A stretch of 63,939 nucleotides of DNA. It comes from CAZKDV01 sp964551645. Lineage in GTDB: Bacteria > Bacteroidota > Bacteroidia > Bacteroidales > DTU049. The notes under the pieces are model-generated. The model searched no databases. It saw only the letters and a list, made by a program, of their open reading frames with translations, and had not been told where the DNA came from. The stretch is taken from assembly GCA_964551645.1 (NCBI GenBank), contig CAZKDV010000003.1, forward strand, positions 1 through 63,939. Direction: 5' to 3'. Positions 17,126-26,500 of this stretch are shown here, one piece after another (position 1 is the first letter of the stretch; each line of letters opens with the position of its first letter). The translations under genes and the position numbers were made by a program.

Positions 17126-18568
17126 ATGAGTGATAAGGATTTTAACTTGGGGAATGATTCATCTCCTGATAGTTTTTTTTCAGGCTTGCTTTCTCGTTTT
17201 GAAAAAATGTTCAACAATAAAAGTAGTGCATTTTTTGATTCAGACGAGTTAGAGCAGATTATTGAATATTACATTGAGAATGAAGAATTTCAACTTGCTG
17301 GGTTTGCAATTAAAACTGCATTAGATTTATTTCCAGATTCTTATGTGTTTTTGTTTCTTAAAGCAAATTATCTATATTTGAAAGATAATTATGAGGAAGC
17401 ATTAGATTTACTATATAAACTTGAAAAAACATATCCAAACTCAGTTGATGTATATATTTTGTTGGGAGAAATACTAGCAAATGGCGAAAATACTTCTGAA
17501 TCAATCAAATACTTCGACAAAGCTCTTGCATTAGCAGAGCATGACGATATTCCTGAAATAATTAATTTAATTACAGAAAGTTTATTTGAACTTGATAAAG
17601 ATACAGAAATATTAGCTTACTATAAAAAATACATCAAAACCATATCCCATAATATTTCTTTAATGGAAAACCTAGTAGATGTTTACATAGAACTTGGTCG
17701 TAGGTGGGAGGGAATTGATTATTTTAATAGTTTAATAGATAATAATTATTTAGACTATTTTGCATGGTTTTGCTTAGGAAAACTATATTTTAGTGTTGAG
17801 TTCTTTAAGAAAGCAATAGAATCTTATAATTATGCTTTAGCTATTAATCCTCAGTACAAAGAGGCAGCTTTAGCAAAAGCCCAAGCATTGATTAAAGAAA
17901 AACAATATGATGATGCAATTGATGTGTATAATGAGCTTGTGAAAACAGAAGAAGATCCACATGATTTATATAAAAATCTTGCATTAATTTATGAAATAAA
18001 AAAGGATTACCATGCCGCAATTGAGTATCGTCAAAAATTGTTAGATGCTGAACCTTATAGTGCATATTTACGACTTTACTTAATTTCTCTTTATCAAAAA
18101 ATAAAAAGATATGATATAACTTTAAAACATTTTGATTTTTTAACTGATAATATTGATTTAATACGCTATAAATATCTTGATTTTATTTTCGAAGCCAAAG
18201 CAATAACGCTAGAAAATATAGAATTGTTTTCAGAAGCAGTAATATCTTATAAAAAAGCCATTGAGTTAAATCCAAAGTCAATTTCAGCAATATTGAGATT
18301 TTCTAATTTATTAATCAAAGAATATGATGATTTTGAAGCAGGGAAAGCAATTCTTGAAAATGGGCTAAAAGAGAGACCAAATAATGTGAAGTTATTATTT
18401 CGAATGGCAGCTATTCACTTTGAGATTGGATTAGAGCAAGATGGAACTCAATGGTTGCACACAGCTTTAAGTGTTGATAGTACTATGGCACATTTGTTAT
18501 TTAAATATAATCCTAAATTAACTGAAATCAATGTTATAGTAAATTTAATAAGTCTATATAATACCTAA
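17126..18568 (+). CDS. tetratricopeptide-repeat protein
   Basis: A 480-residue protein without a signal peptide, so probably cytoplasmic. It is made of TPR-like helix pairs from about residue 35 to the end; clear units include YEEALDLLYKLEKTYPNS, SIKYFDKALALAEH, AIESYNYALAINPQYKEA and AVISYKKAIELNPKS. TPR arrays bind other proteins, so it is probably a scaffold or adaptor. Its stop is 10 nt before the phosphosulfolactate synthase gene, suggesting an operon with that gene and the DUF368 transporter. No catalytic domain is present, and no partner can be named. Confidence 0.85.
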   Translation: MSDKDFNLGNDSSPDSFFSGLLSRFEKMFNNKSSAFFDSDELEQIIEYYIENEEFQLAGFAIKTALDLFPDSYVFLFLKANYLYLKDNYEEALDLLYKLEKTYPNSVDVYILLGEILANGENTSESIKYFDKALALAEHDDIPEIINLITESLFELDKDTEILAYYKKYIKTISHNISLMENLVDVYIELGRRWEGIDYFNSLIDNNYLDYFAWFCLGKLYFSVEFFKKAIESYNYALAINPQYKEAALAKAQALIKEKQYDDAIDVYNELVKTEEDPHDLYKNLALIYEIKKDYHAAIEYRQKLLDAEPYSAYLRLYLISLYQKIKRYDITLKHFDFLTDNIDLIRYKYLDFIFEAKAITLENIELFSEAVISYKKAIELNPKSISAILRFSNLLIKEYDDFEAGKAILENGLKERPNNVKLLFRMAAIHFEIGLEQDGTQWLHTALSVDSTMAHLLFKYNPKLTEINVIVNLISLYNT

Positions 18569-18578
18569 ATAAAAAAAC

Positions 18579-19355
18579 ATGAATTATTTTTTACCATTTC
18601 TTCCTGAAAGACCAATAAAACCACGCAACAAAGGCTTAACAATGGTTATGGATAAAGGACTTAGTGTTGCACAAGCAGAGCAATTAGTGTCTGTAGCTAG
18701 TCATCTTATAGATTATGTTAAACTTGGTTTTGGAACAAGTTATTGCACACAAGGGCTACAAGAAAAAATATTAATCTATGAAAAAGGCGATATTAATGTT
18801 TACTTTGGAGGTACATTATTTGAAGCTTTTCTAATTCGCGATCAAATAGAAGATTACATTAAACTTTGTCGCAAATACAATTTAAAATGGGTTGAAATTT
18901 CTGATGGCTCAATTGATATACCTCATGACCTTAAATGCAATATGATTGAGAATTTCTCTAAACATTTTTCTGTATTGTCAGAAGTTGGAAGTAAGCAAGC
19001 TGATGTTATATTAAGTGATGACGAATGGGTAGTTCAAATGAATCAAGAGATGGAAGCAGGTTCAAAATATGTAATTGCCGAAGCCAGAGAAAGTGGAAAT
19101 ATTGGAGTGTATGATTCATTAGGAAAACCAAAAACAGATTTAATTGAATTAATTGAAAAAAATACTGTTAGTGAAAGAATCCTTTGGGAAGCACCAACAA
19201 AATCGCAACAATTGTGGTTTATCAAGAAATTTGGTTCTAATGTGAATTTAGGCAATATACATTACGAAGAAGTAATATCCCTAGAAACATTACGATTGGG
19301 GTTAAGAGGGGATACCTTTTTTGACTTTATTCCTGAAAACGAAAGATTATTTTAA
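18579..19355 (+). CDS. phosphosulfolactate synthase family (ComA-like)
   Basis: A 258-residue protein of the ComA family, a TIM-barrel enzyme that adds sulfite to phosphoenolpyruvate to give phosphosulfolactate, first known from coenzyme M synthesis in methanogens. Visible family segments are RPIKPRNKGLTMVMDKGL, DYVKLGFGTSYC, VYFGGTLFEAFLI, VEISDGSIDIP and the acidic IAEARESGNIGVY and ILWEAPTKSQQ strands that line the active site. Methanogenesis is not expected here, so the product may feed sulfolactate or another sulfonate. It sits between the TPR gene (10 nt upstream) and DUF368 (17 nt downstream). The family call is strong; the physiological role in this organism is unknown. Confidence 0.87.
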   Translation: MNYFLPFLPERPIKPRNKGLTMVMDKGLSVAQAEQLVSVASHLIDYVKLGFGTSYCTQGLQEKILIYEKGDINVYFGGTLFEAFLIRDQIEDYIKLCRKYNLKWVEISDGSIDIPHDLKCNMIENFSKHFSVLSEVGSKQADVILSDDEWVVQMNQEMEAGSKYVIAEARESGNIGVYDSLGKPKTDLIELIEKNTVSERILWEAPTKSQQLWFIKKFGSNVNLGNIHYEEVISLETLRLGLRGDTFFDFIPENERLF

Positions 19356-19372
19356 CTCTTTAAATCAACAAA

Positions 19373-20305
19373 ATGAAATCTTCTTATTTAATCCTTTTTC
19401 TAAAAGGAATCGCAATGGGAACTGCCAATTTTATACCTGGCGTTTCAGGAGGAACTATAGCACTAATAATGGGTGTGTTTGAAAGATTAATCAATGCAAT
19501 TAAGCGTTTTTTAACAATCAAATCTTTAAAAATATTATTCAAAGGCGATTTAAAAGCGTGGGCAAAACATACTGATTTTTATTTTTTAGTATCACTTGGA
19601 TTAGGAATTGCTTTTGCAATTATTACAATAGCGCGTTTATTAGAATTTTTATTTATTCATTATTCTCTATTTGTTTGGGCTTTTTTCTTTGGACTCATTT
19701 TGGCTTCCGTATATTTTGTTAGCAAAACAATTACCAAATGGAATATCCCCATAATTTTATTTTATTTACTTGGAACAATTATCGCTCTTTTAATTGCATT
19801 TTTAAAACCAGCAACAGAAAATTCAAACTTAATTTATGTTGTAATATGTGGTATAATTTCAGTTTGTAGTATGATTTTACCCGGATTAAGCGGTTCGTTT
19901 GTTCTGCTACTAATGGGAAATTATGAACTAGTCATTAGGTCTTTGAACAACTTAGATATGATGATAGTAGTCCCATTTGCTATTGGGGCAATTTTTGGTT
20001 TAGGTGCGTTCTCATATATTCTTTCATGGATTTTTAAAAAATACAGCAACCAAACAATATCTTTGTTGTCTGGCTTTATATTAGGTTCATTATTAGTTGT
20101 TTGGCCATGGAAAGAAGAAGTATATCTAAAGCAAAGTAGTGGCGAATTTGTATTTAACCATAATGGAGAAAAAATAGTTCAAAGTTATGAGTATTTATTG
20201 CCATCTAGCTTTAATACAGACACTATGTTGGCAATAGGATTAATGATAATTGGATTTTTTGTTATTTATGTTATGGAGGTGTTTTCTCCATCTAAGCCTG
20301 CTTAA
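19373..20305 (+). CDS. DUF368 family membrane protein (polyprenyl-phosphate transporter family)
   Basis: A 310-residue polytopic inner-membrane protein with about eight to nine hydrophobic segments. The N-terminal signature MGTANFIPGVSGGTIALIMG and the second, inverted copy CSMILPGLSGSFVLLLMGNYE are the paired re-entrant motifs of DUF368. Members of this family have been implicated in recycling undecaprenyl phosphate across the membrane for cell-wall and glycan synthesis; extension to this protein is by homology. It is the third gene of a probable operon with the TPR and ComA-like genes. Confidence 0.88.
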   Translation: MKSSYLILFLKGIAMGTANFIPGVSGGTIALIMGVFERLINAIKRFLTIKSLKILFKGDLKAWAKHTDFYFLVSLGLGIAFAIITIARLLEFLFIHYSLFVWAFFFGLILASVYFVSKTITKWNIPIILFYLLGTIIALLIAFLKPATENSNLIYVVICGIISVCSMILPGLSGSFVLLLMGNYELVIRSLNNLDMMIVVPFAIGAIFGLGAFSYILSWIFKKYSNQTISLLSGFILGSLLVVWPWKEEVYLKQSSGEFVFNHNGEKIVQSYEYLLPSSFNTDTMLAIGLMIIGFFVIYVMEVFSPSKPA

Positions 20306-20359
20306 ATTTATTGATTGAATTATTTTATTGGTTTAGTAAAAAATCTAAAAATAAAAAAT

Positions 20360-20869
20360 ATGAAAGTAAGTTTGAATTTTAAAAAAAGCGTAATGCTTGC
20401 AGGGATTTTGCTTCTTTTGTTTGGTGCGAGCTTAGCACAAGAGCAAACTACGATAAAGCTTACTATGCACGATAATACTGAACAGAATTACGCGATTGAG
20501 CATACAGGAAAACTTTGGTTCGACAACAATAATTTAATTATCAATGTCGATAACTCAATGACACCAATAATTATCCCTTTATCTAACATCAGAAAGATTA
20601 CATTTGGAGGAAATGGAAATACTATAGGGGTAAATGAAGTTGATACAAACAAGGAAACTATCCTCATTTTTCCCAATCCTACTATTAGTTACTTTGATTT
20701 GAAAACATCAGGAATAGGAAAATTAAATGTGCGTATTTTTAATACAAATGGTTTGTTAGTGGAAAATGGTACTTACATGGATGGTAGCAGAGTAGATATT
20801 TCACATTTAACAACAGGCATTTATGTGATTGTAGTTAATAATCAGTCTTTTAGATTAATAAAGCAATGA
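20360..20869 (+). CDS. small secreted protein with type IX sorting domain
   Basis: A 169-residue protein with a signal peptide (MKVSLNFKKSVMLAGILLLL...GASLAQEQ). A short N-terminal beta domain ends in IPLSNIRKITFGGN. It is followed by a type A C-terminal sorting domain for type IX secretion: ILIFPNPTISYFDLKTSG, VRIFNTNGLLVENG and DISHLTTGIYVIVVNN, ending in IKQ. The ATG at 20360 was chosen because it opens the signal peptide; an upstream TTG at 20315 would put 15 residues before it. Its stop overlaps the next start by 4 nt (ATGA), so the two are coupled. The cargo part is only about 90 residues, so it may act together with the downstream protein. Confidence 0.8.
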   Translation: MKVSLNFKKSVMLAGILLLLFGASLAQEQTTIKLTMHDNTEQNYAIEHTGKLWFDNNNLIINVDNSMTPIIIPLSNIRKITFGGNGNTIGVNEVDTNKETILIFPNPTISYFDLKTSGIGKLNVRIFNTNGLLVENGTYMDGSRVDISHLTTGIYVIVVNNQSFRLIKQ

Positions 20870-23010
20870 AAAAAATAGCTTTGGTTTATTTTCTAGTATC
20901 AGTAGTGATAGGAATAAGGATTAATGCACAAGGCATAATGCGTGTACACAATAGTAATAATCTTATTTTCCAACAAGAAGTTGAGAATATTGATAGTTTA
21001 AAATTTACAAATAGCACTTCAATTTTTTATCCAACTACAGGAATGTTTTCATTGCCGATTGCAGGTATTGACAGTATTACATTTGCTAACAATTTTACTG
21101 ATGAGATTTACATTATTTACAATGGTTCGCAAACCACAATAATTAACCCGTTTTCGGCTCAGGGTGTAACGATTACCGCAAATGCAGGGCATGTAATAGT
21201 GGCTTCTACTTATCCAAATCCGAATTTGAAGTACAATGTCTTAGGAACAACTTCTAATGGTTCGTTGAATTTAACAAGCGATCAGCCTGTTTTGTTGATT
21301 ATGAGCGGTGCCAATATCACTAATCCTGTCGGTGCTGCTATCGCATTAAATGGTGTTGCTGTAAGCACTATGTTTTTATCTACGGGAACTGTAAATACTT
21401 TGTTTGATGGTAGTGCATCAACAGGCAATGCGGTATTGTATTCAAAGAAAGGGCTAAATATTACGGGAGATGGTACATTAAATGTAAACGGCTTTGTAAA
21501 ACATGGAATCAAAGTAGATGCAACATTAGCTATCGAATCTGGAATTATCAATATTGCTCAATCAGCTTCAGATGGGATTAATGCAAAGGATTATACACAA
21601 AATGGAGGAATAATTACTATTGTTCCGACCAGCGATGGTATTGATATTTCAAATACACTTACATTAAATGGAGGGGATTTAACTATCAATGCTGTTTCAG
21701 TTGATGTAAAAGGAATAAAAGCGACTACGGTTTTAATCAATGACGGTACACATCACATCACCGTTTCAGGCGACCAGTCAAAAGCTATAAAATCAAGTGA
21801 AAATACTACTATTAATGGAGGCAATGTGTCTCTTATTGCTTCAGGCTCTGTAGTTTTGGAAGCATCTGGAAATGGTTACGACCCTTCGTATTGCACAGGA
21901 ATAAAAAGCGACGCTAATGTAGTTGTTAATGGTGGAAATTTAATAATTCAAGCATTTGCTTCTAATTCTGGAGGACGAGGAATTTCTGCTGATGGAAATA
22001 TTGTTGTAAATGGGGGAATTGTAAATATAACTACTTTGGGTAATGGAAATACTTATACCAATGAAACCGGAGTACGAGACAGTTACACAAGTGCTTGTAT
22101 TAAAGCTGATGGAAATATTTCATTATTAGAAAGTGAAATTATGTGTTCAAGTTCCGGAACAGGCGGAAAAGGTATTTCAGCAGACGGGACCATTACGATT
22201 GGCAATCTTGCAGCAAATGATGCCTTATTAAATTTGAATGTAACTACTTCGGGCAATAGATTTTTAGTCTCAGGCTCAGGTCAAAATGCGGATTATGCTA
22301 ATCCAAAAGCTATAAAATCTTTGGGAAACTTAACAGTGAATAGCGGTGTTATTACAGTTAAATGCACTCAAACTACTGAAGGTGGTGAAGGATTGGAAAG
22401 TAAAGCTTCTATGTATCTCAAGGGTGGACAACTTACTGTAACAACTTATGACGACTGTATTAATGCCTCAACACATATTGAAATATCTGGAGGAACGCAC
22501 TTATTTACGGCAAGTGGTAATGACGGAGTGGATTCTAATGGTACACTTACAATTTCGGGAGGATTGATTATTTCAAAAGGTGCAGGTGGTCCCGAAGGAG
22601 GCTTTGATTGCGACAATAATACATTCAAAATATTAGGCGGAATTATGGTCGGAACAGGCGGAAATACAAGTAATCCGGCAACAAATGCCTCAACTCAAAA
22701 TTTTCTTAAACTTTCGATTACTTCCAATCAAAATATTTGTATTAAAAACGCATCAAATCAAGTTATTTTGACATTTGCTTTACCTGCCATTTCTGGTGGT
22801 GGAGGCGGTCCCGGAGGTCCCGGTGGAAATAATAAAATGGTGGTACTATTTAGTGATCCTCTTTTTGTCAATGGAACATATACAATTCAATATGGAGGCA
22901 CAATCAGTGGAGGTTCAAACTTAAATGGTTATTATACAGGTGCTACTTATTCGGGTGGCTCGAGTAAGTCATTTACTGTCAGTTCAAAATATACTTCATT
23001 AAATTTGTAG
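20866..23010 (+). CDS. carbohydrate-binding beta-helix protein (Cthe_2159 / DUF4353 family)
   Basis: A 714-residue secreted protein with signal peptide MKKIALVYFLVSVVIGIRINAQ. Residues of about 25-75 hold two VENIDSLKFTN / IAGIDSITFAN units, a pattern shared with the end of the upstream protein's N-domain. From about 80 to 640 the sequence is a regular beta-solenoid: repeats of the form GNIVVNGGxVNIT, SADGTITIG, KSLGNLTVNSGVITV and ASGNDGVDSNGTLTISGG. This is the pattern of the Cthe_2159 polygalacturonate-binding family. A Gly/Pro-rich segment (SGGGGGPGGPGG) precedes the C-terminal 70 residues. No T9SS sorting domain is seen at its end. It is translationally coupled to the sorted stub upstream. 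Confidence 0.82.
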   Translation: MKKIALVYFLVSVVIGIRINAQGIMRVHNSNNLIFQQEVENIDSLKFTNSTSIFYPTTGMFSLPIAGIDSITFANNFTDEIYIIYNGSQTTIINPFSAQGVTITANAGHVIVASTYPNPNLKYNVLGTTSNGSLNLTSDQPVLLIMSGANITNPVGAAIALNGVAVSTMFLSTGTVNTLFDGSASTGNAVLYSKKGLNITGDGTLNVNGFVKHGIKVDATLAIESGIINIAQSASDGINAKDYTQNGGIITIVPTSDGIDISNTLTLNGGDLTINAVSVDVKGIKATTVLINDGTHHITVSGDQSKAIKSSENTTINGGNVSLIASGSVVLEASGNGYDPSYCTGIKSDANVVVNGGNLIIQAFASNSGGRGISADGNIVVNGGIVNITTLGNGNTYTNETGVRDSYTSACIKADGNISLLESEIMCSSSGTGGKGISADGTITIGNLAANDALLNLNVTTSGNRFLVSGSGQNADYANPKAIKSLGNLTVNSGVITVKCTQTTEGGEGLESKASMYLKGGQLTVTTYDDCINASTHIEISGGTHLFTASGNDGVDSNGTLTISGGLIISKGAGGPEGGFDCDNNTFKILGGIMVGTGGNTSNPATNASTQNFLKLSITSNQNICIKNASNQVILTFALPAISGGGGGPGGPGGNNKMVVLFSDPLFVNGTYTIQYGGTISGGSNLNGYYTGATYSGGSSKSFTVSSKYTSLNL

Positions 23011-23123
23011 TAGAATTTAAGTATTAAATCCTTTTGAGCAATTTGAAAAATAAATAAGAATTTATTTAATTTCCCGAAGAAATTCGGATATTCACCAATA
23101 TTAAGTAATTTGAGCTTATTGCT

Positions 23124-23322
23124 ATGAATTTAACTGCGGAATATATGGGTATTAGCTCTGAATGTCAGTTATTTAGAGATGTTTTGCAATCCTATCTTTC
23201 TTGCAAAATTGAACGAAGTGTTTATAACCGAAGAAAACGAATGCTTTTTCCTTACTTTAAAAAATTGCAACTCTAACATTGATTCAATATTTAAAGAAAT
23301 TTGTATTTTATCGGTCAATTAA
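23124..23322 (+). pseudogene. decayed IS982-family transposase fragment
   Basis: Positions 23124-23276 read MNLTAEYMGISSECQLFRDV, then KIERSVYNRRKRMLFPYFKK before a stop. The segment KIERSVYNRRKRxLF is a hallmark of the IS982 transposase N-terminal half. After the stop, a shifted frame from about 23275 to 23322 reads NIDSIFKEICILSVN. This lines up with the DSMPLEIC.LS segment that holds the first catalytic Asp of that family, implying an internal deletion and frameshift. The rest of the element and its ends are not recognisable. Family assignment is from memory of the motif. Confidence 0.65.
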
Positions 23323-23397
23323 CAAATTAAAAGGAAATTTAACCTAAATGCACAAGGGCTTACTAGACTGCATTTTGTTTTGATAATGATATTTTTG

Positions 23398-23434
23398 AAA
23401 AAAGTTAAAAAACCCTATAATCTTTAACTTTTTT
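23398..23434. terminator. 12-bp AT-rich inverted repeat between the beta-helix gene and carB
   Basis: AAAAAAGTTAAA (23398-23409) pairs perfectly with TTTAACTTTTTT (23423-23434) around a 13-nt loop. The right arm ends in a T run, so it could terminate transcription coming from the beta-helix gene. The 565-nt gap from 23011 to 23575 also holds a 5-bp hairpin CCGAA-GAAA-TTCGG at 23074-23087, the IS982 relic, and a weak -7-like TATTTTG at 23525-23531 before carB. Confidence 0.5.
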
Positions 23435-23575
23435 ACTGATTTCTACTCTGATTGCTTATTTGCTTGACAAAAGGACTTATAAAAAAAATTGATAATATCT
23501 GATTAATAAATAATTTTTTTTTGTTATTTTGCAAAGATTTTTAGAATTTCCAATTATAATATAGCAAGTCCCCTT

Positions 23576-26500
23576 ATGAATAAATCCATCAAAAAAGTAC
23601 TGCTCTTGGGGTCGGGAGCTTTAAAAATAGGACAGGCGGGCGAATTTGATTATTCTGGTTCACAGGCTTTAAAGGCGATGCGTGAAGAGGGAATCACTAC
23701 TGTTCTTATCAACCCTAATATTGCAACTATTCAAACATCAGAAGGTGTGGCCGATAAAGTTTATTTTCTACCTATAACACCGGAGTTTGTAGAAAAGGTG
23801 ATTCAAAAAGAGACACCTGATGGAATTCTGTTGGCTTTTGGGGGTCAAACAGCACTTAATTGTGGTGTAACACTTTACCAAGACGGAACACTTGACAAAT
23901 ATGGAGTAAAAGTATTAGGCACATCGGTAGAGGCAATCATGATAACTGAAGACCGTAATCTTTTTGTGCAAAAACTTGATGAAATCAATGTTAAGACTCC
24001 TATTTCGCAAGCTGTAGAATCACTCGAAGATGCTATAAAGGTTGCAAATCGTATTGGCTATCCTATCATGGTGCGTTCTGCTTTTGCACTTGGTGGGTTA
24101 GGATCAGGTATTTCTAATAATGAAGAAGAGTTTGTTAAACTTTGTAAAAGTTCTTTGTCTTACTCAAAACAAATCTTAGTAGAAGAAAGTTTAAAGGGCT
24201 GGAAAGAAATTGAGTTTGAAGTAATACGCGATAAAAATGACCATTGCTTTACAGTGGTACCTATGGAAAATTTTGATCCTTTGGGTATTCATACAGGCGA
24301 AAGTATTGTAGTGGCACCTATCATTACTTTAACAAAAATGCAGATAGAAATTCTGGAAGATATTGCACGCACAACCGTACGACATATAGGTATTGTTGGT
24401 GAGTGTAATATTCAGTTTGCTTTTAATGCACAAACTAACGATTATCGTATCATTGAAATCAATGCAAGGCTTAGTCGCTCATCAGCATTAGCTTCAAAGG
24501 CTTCGGGGTATCCATTGGCATTTGTAGCTGCAAAGTTAGCTTTAGGTTATTCACTCGACCAAATTGGAGAAATAGGCACTCCGAACTCTGCTTATGTAGC
24601 TCCTTCCGTAGATTATATAATTGCTAAGATTCCTCGCTGGGATTTAACAAAGTTTGAAGGTGTGAACAGAGAGATAAATTCTTCTATGAAATCAGTGGGA
24701 GAAATTATGTCTATCGGGCAATCTTTTGAAGAAATTATGCAGAAGGGATTACGAATGATAGGGCAAGGAATGCACGGATTTGTCGGGAACTTCGGACTTT
24801 CTTTTGATAATATTGAAGATGCTTTATCTAACCCGACTGACCTGCGTATTTTTGCTATTGCAGATGCTTTTGAAAAGGGATATACAGTGGAGCAAGTGGA
24901 AGGATTGACGAAAATTGATAAATGGTTCTTAAAAAAATTGGAAAATATTGTTAGATTTAGCAAAAAACTTTCAGAATTTGCAAAAATTGAAGAACTGACT
25001 TTTGATGTGATGAAAGAAGCTAAGAAACTAGGTTTTTCTGATTTTCAAATTGCAAGATTTGTAGAATGTCCTTCTGGTAATCTTGAAAGTGAGTCGCTAC
25101 GAGTTCGCAAACACCGTACACAACTCAAGATAAAACCTAGCGTTAGTCGCATAAATACCGTAGCTTCAGCATTCCCTGATAAAACCAATTATCTTTATTT
25201 TAGTTATGGTGATAAGCCTGAGTACACGCCCCCTCTATCTGAAAAAGAAACTATTATAGTACTTGGTTCTGGAGCTTATCGTATAGGGTCTTCTGTAGAG
25301 TTTGACTGGTGTTCGGTGAATGCAGTGCAAACTGCCAGAGGGCTTGGTTATCAGTCTGTTATGATTAACTATAATCCTGAAACCGTTTCGACTGATTATG
25401 ATGTATGCGACAAATTATATTTCGATGAGCTTTCTTTTGAGAGAGTACTTGATGTGATTGATATTGAAATGCCAAAAGGAGTTATTCTTTCTGTGGGAGG
25501 GCAGATACCTAATAATCTTGCTATGAAACTACATAGACGCAATGTACCTATTTTAGGTACTTCTCCAGTGTCTATAGATAGAGCTGAAAATCGACATAAA
25601 TTTTCTGAAATGTTAGACCAACTTAGTATTGACCAGCCGAGATGGAAAGAACTGAACAATTTAGATGAAATTGATATTTTTATTAAAGATGTTGGATTTC
25701 CGGTGCTTATAAGACCATCTTATGTGCTTTCGGGAGTAGCGATGAATGTATGCCATAATACAGAGCAGGTACATAAATATTTAAAACTTGCTGCAAATGT
25801 TTCAAAAGAATATCCTGTGGTAGTTTCATCGTTTTTAGAAAATGCTAAAGAAATTGAATTAGATGCAGTAGCAAAAAATGGTGAGATTGTTGAATATGCT
25901 ATTTCTGAACATATTGAATTTGCAGGTGTTCACTCTGGAGATGCAACACTTGTGTTTCCTGCACAAATGATATATTTTGAAACGATGCGGCGTGTGAAAA
26001 AAATATCTCGCCAGATTGCAAAAGAATTGAATATTACAGGTCCTTTCAATATACAGTTTCTTGCAAAAAATAATGATGTAAAGGTGATTGAATGTAATCT
26101 TCGCGCTTCTCGCTCATTTCCGTTTGTATCAAAAGTGATAAGAAGTAATTTTATTGAAATAGCTACATGTTTAATGTTAGATATGCCATATAAAAAACCT
26201 GATAATAAGGTGTTTGATCTTGAGCATGTGGGTGTTAAAGCTTCGCAGTTTTCGTTTTCTCGCCTACAAAATGCTGATCCCATACTAGGTGTAGATATGT
26301 CTTCTACAGGAGAAGTAGGCTGTTTGGGTGATGATTTTTACGAAGCAATATTAAAAGCAATGATTTCTGTTGGATATACTATCCCTGAAAAAAGAATACT
26401 TATATCTTCGGGAGAATTGCAGTCAAAAGCAGACCTCATGGAAGCGTGTAGGTTGTTACAAGAAAATAAATATGAAATATTTGCCACTCATGGAACAAAA

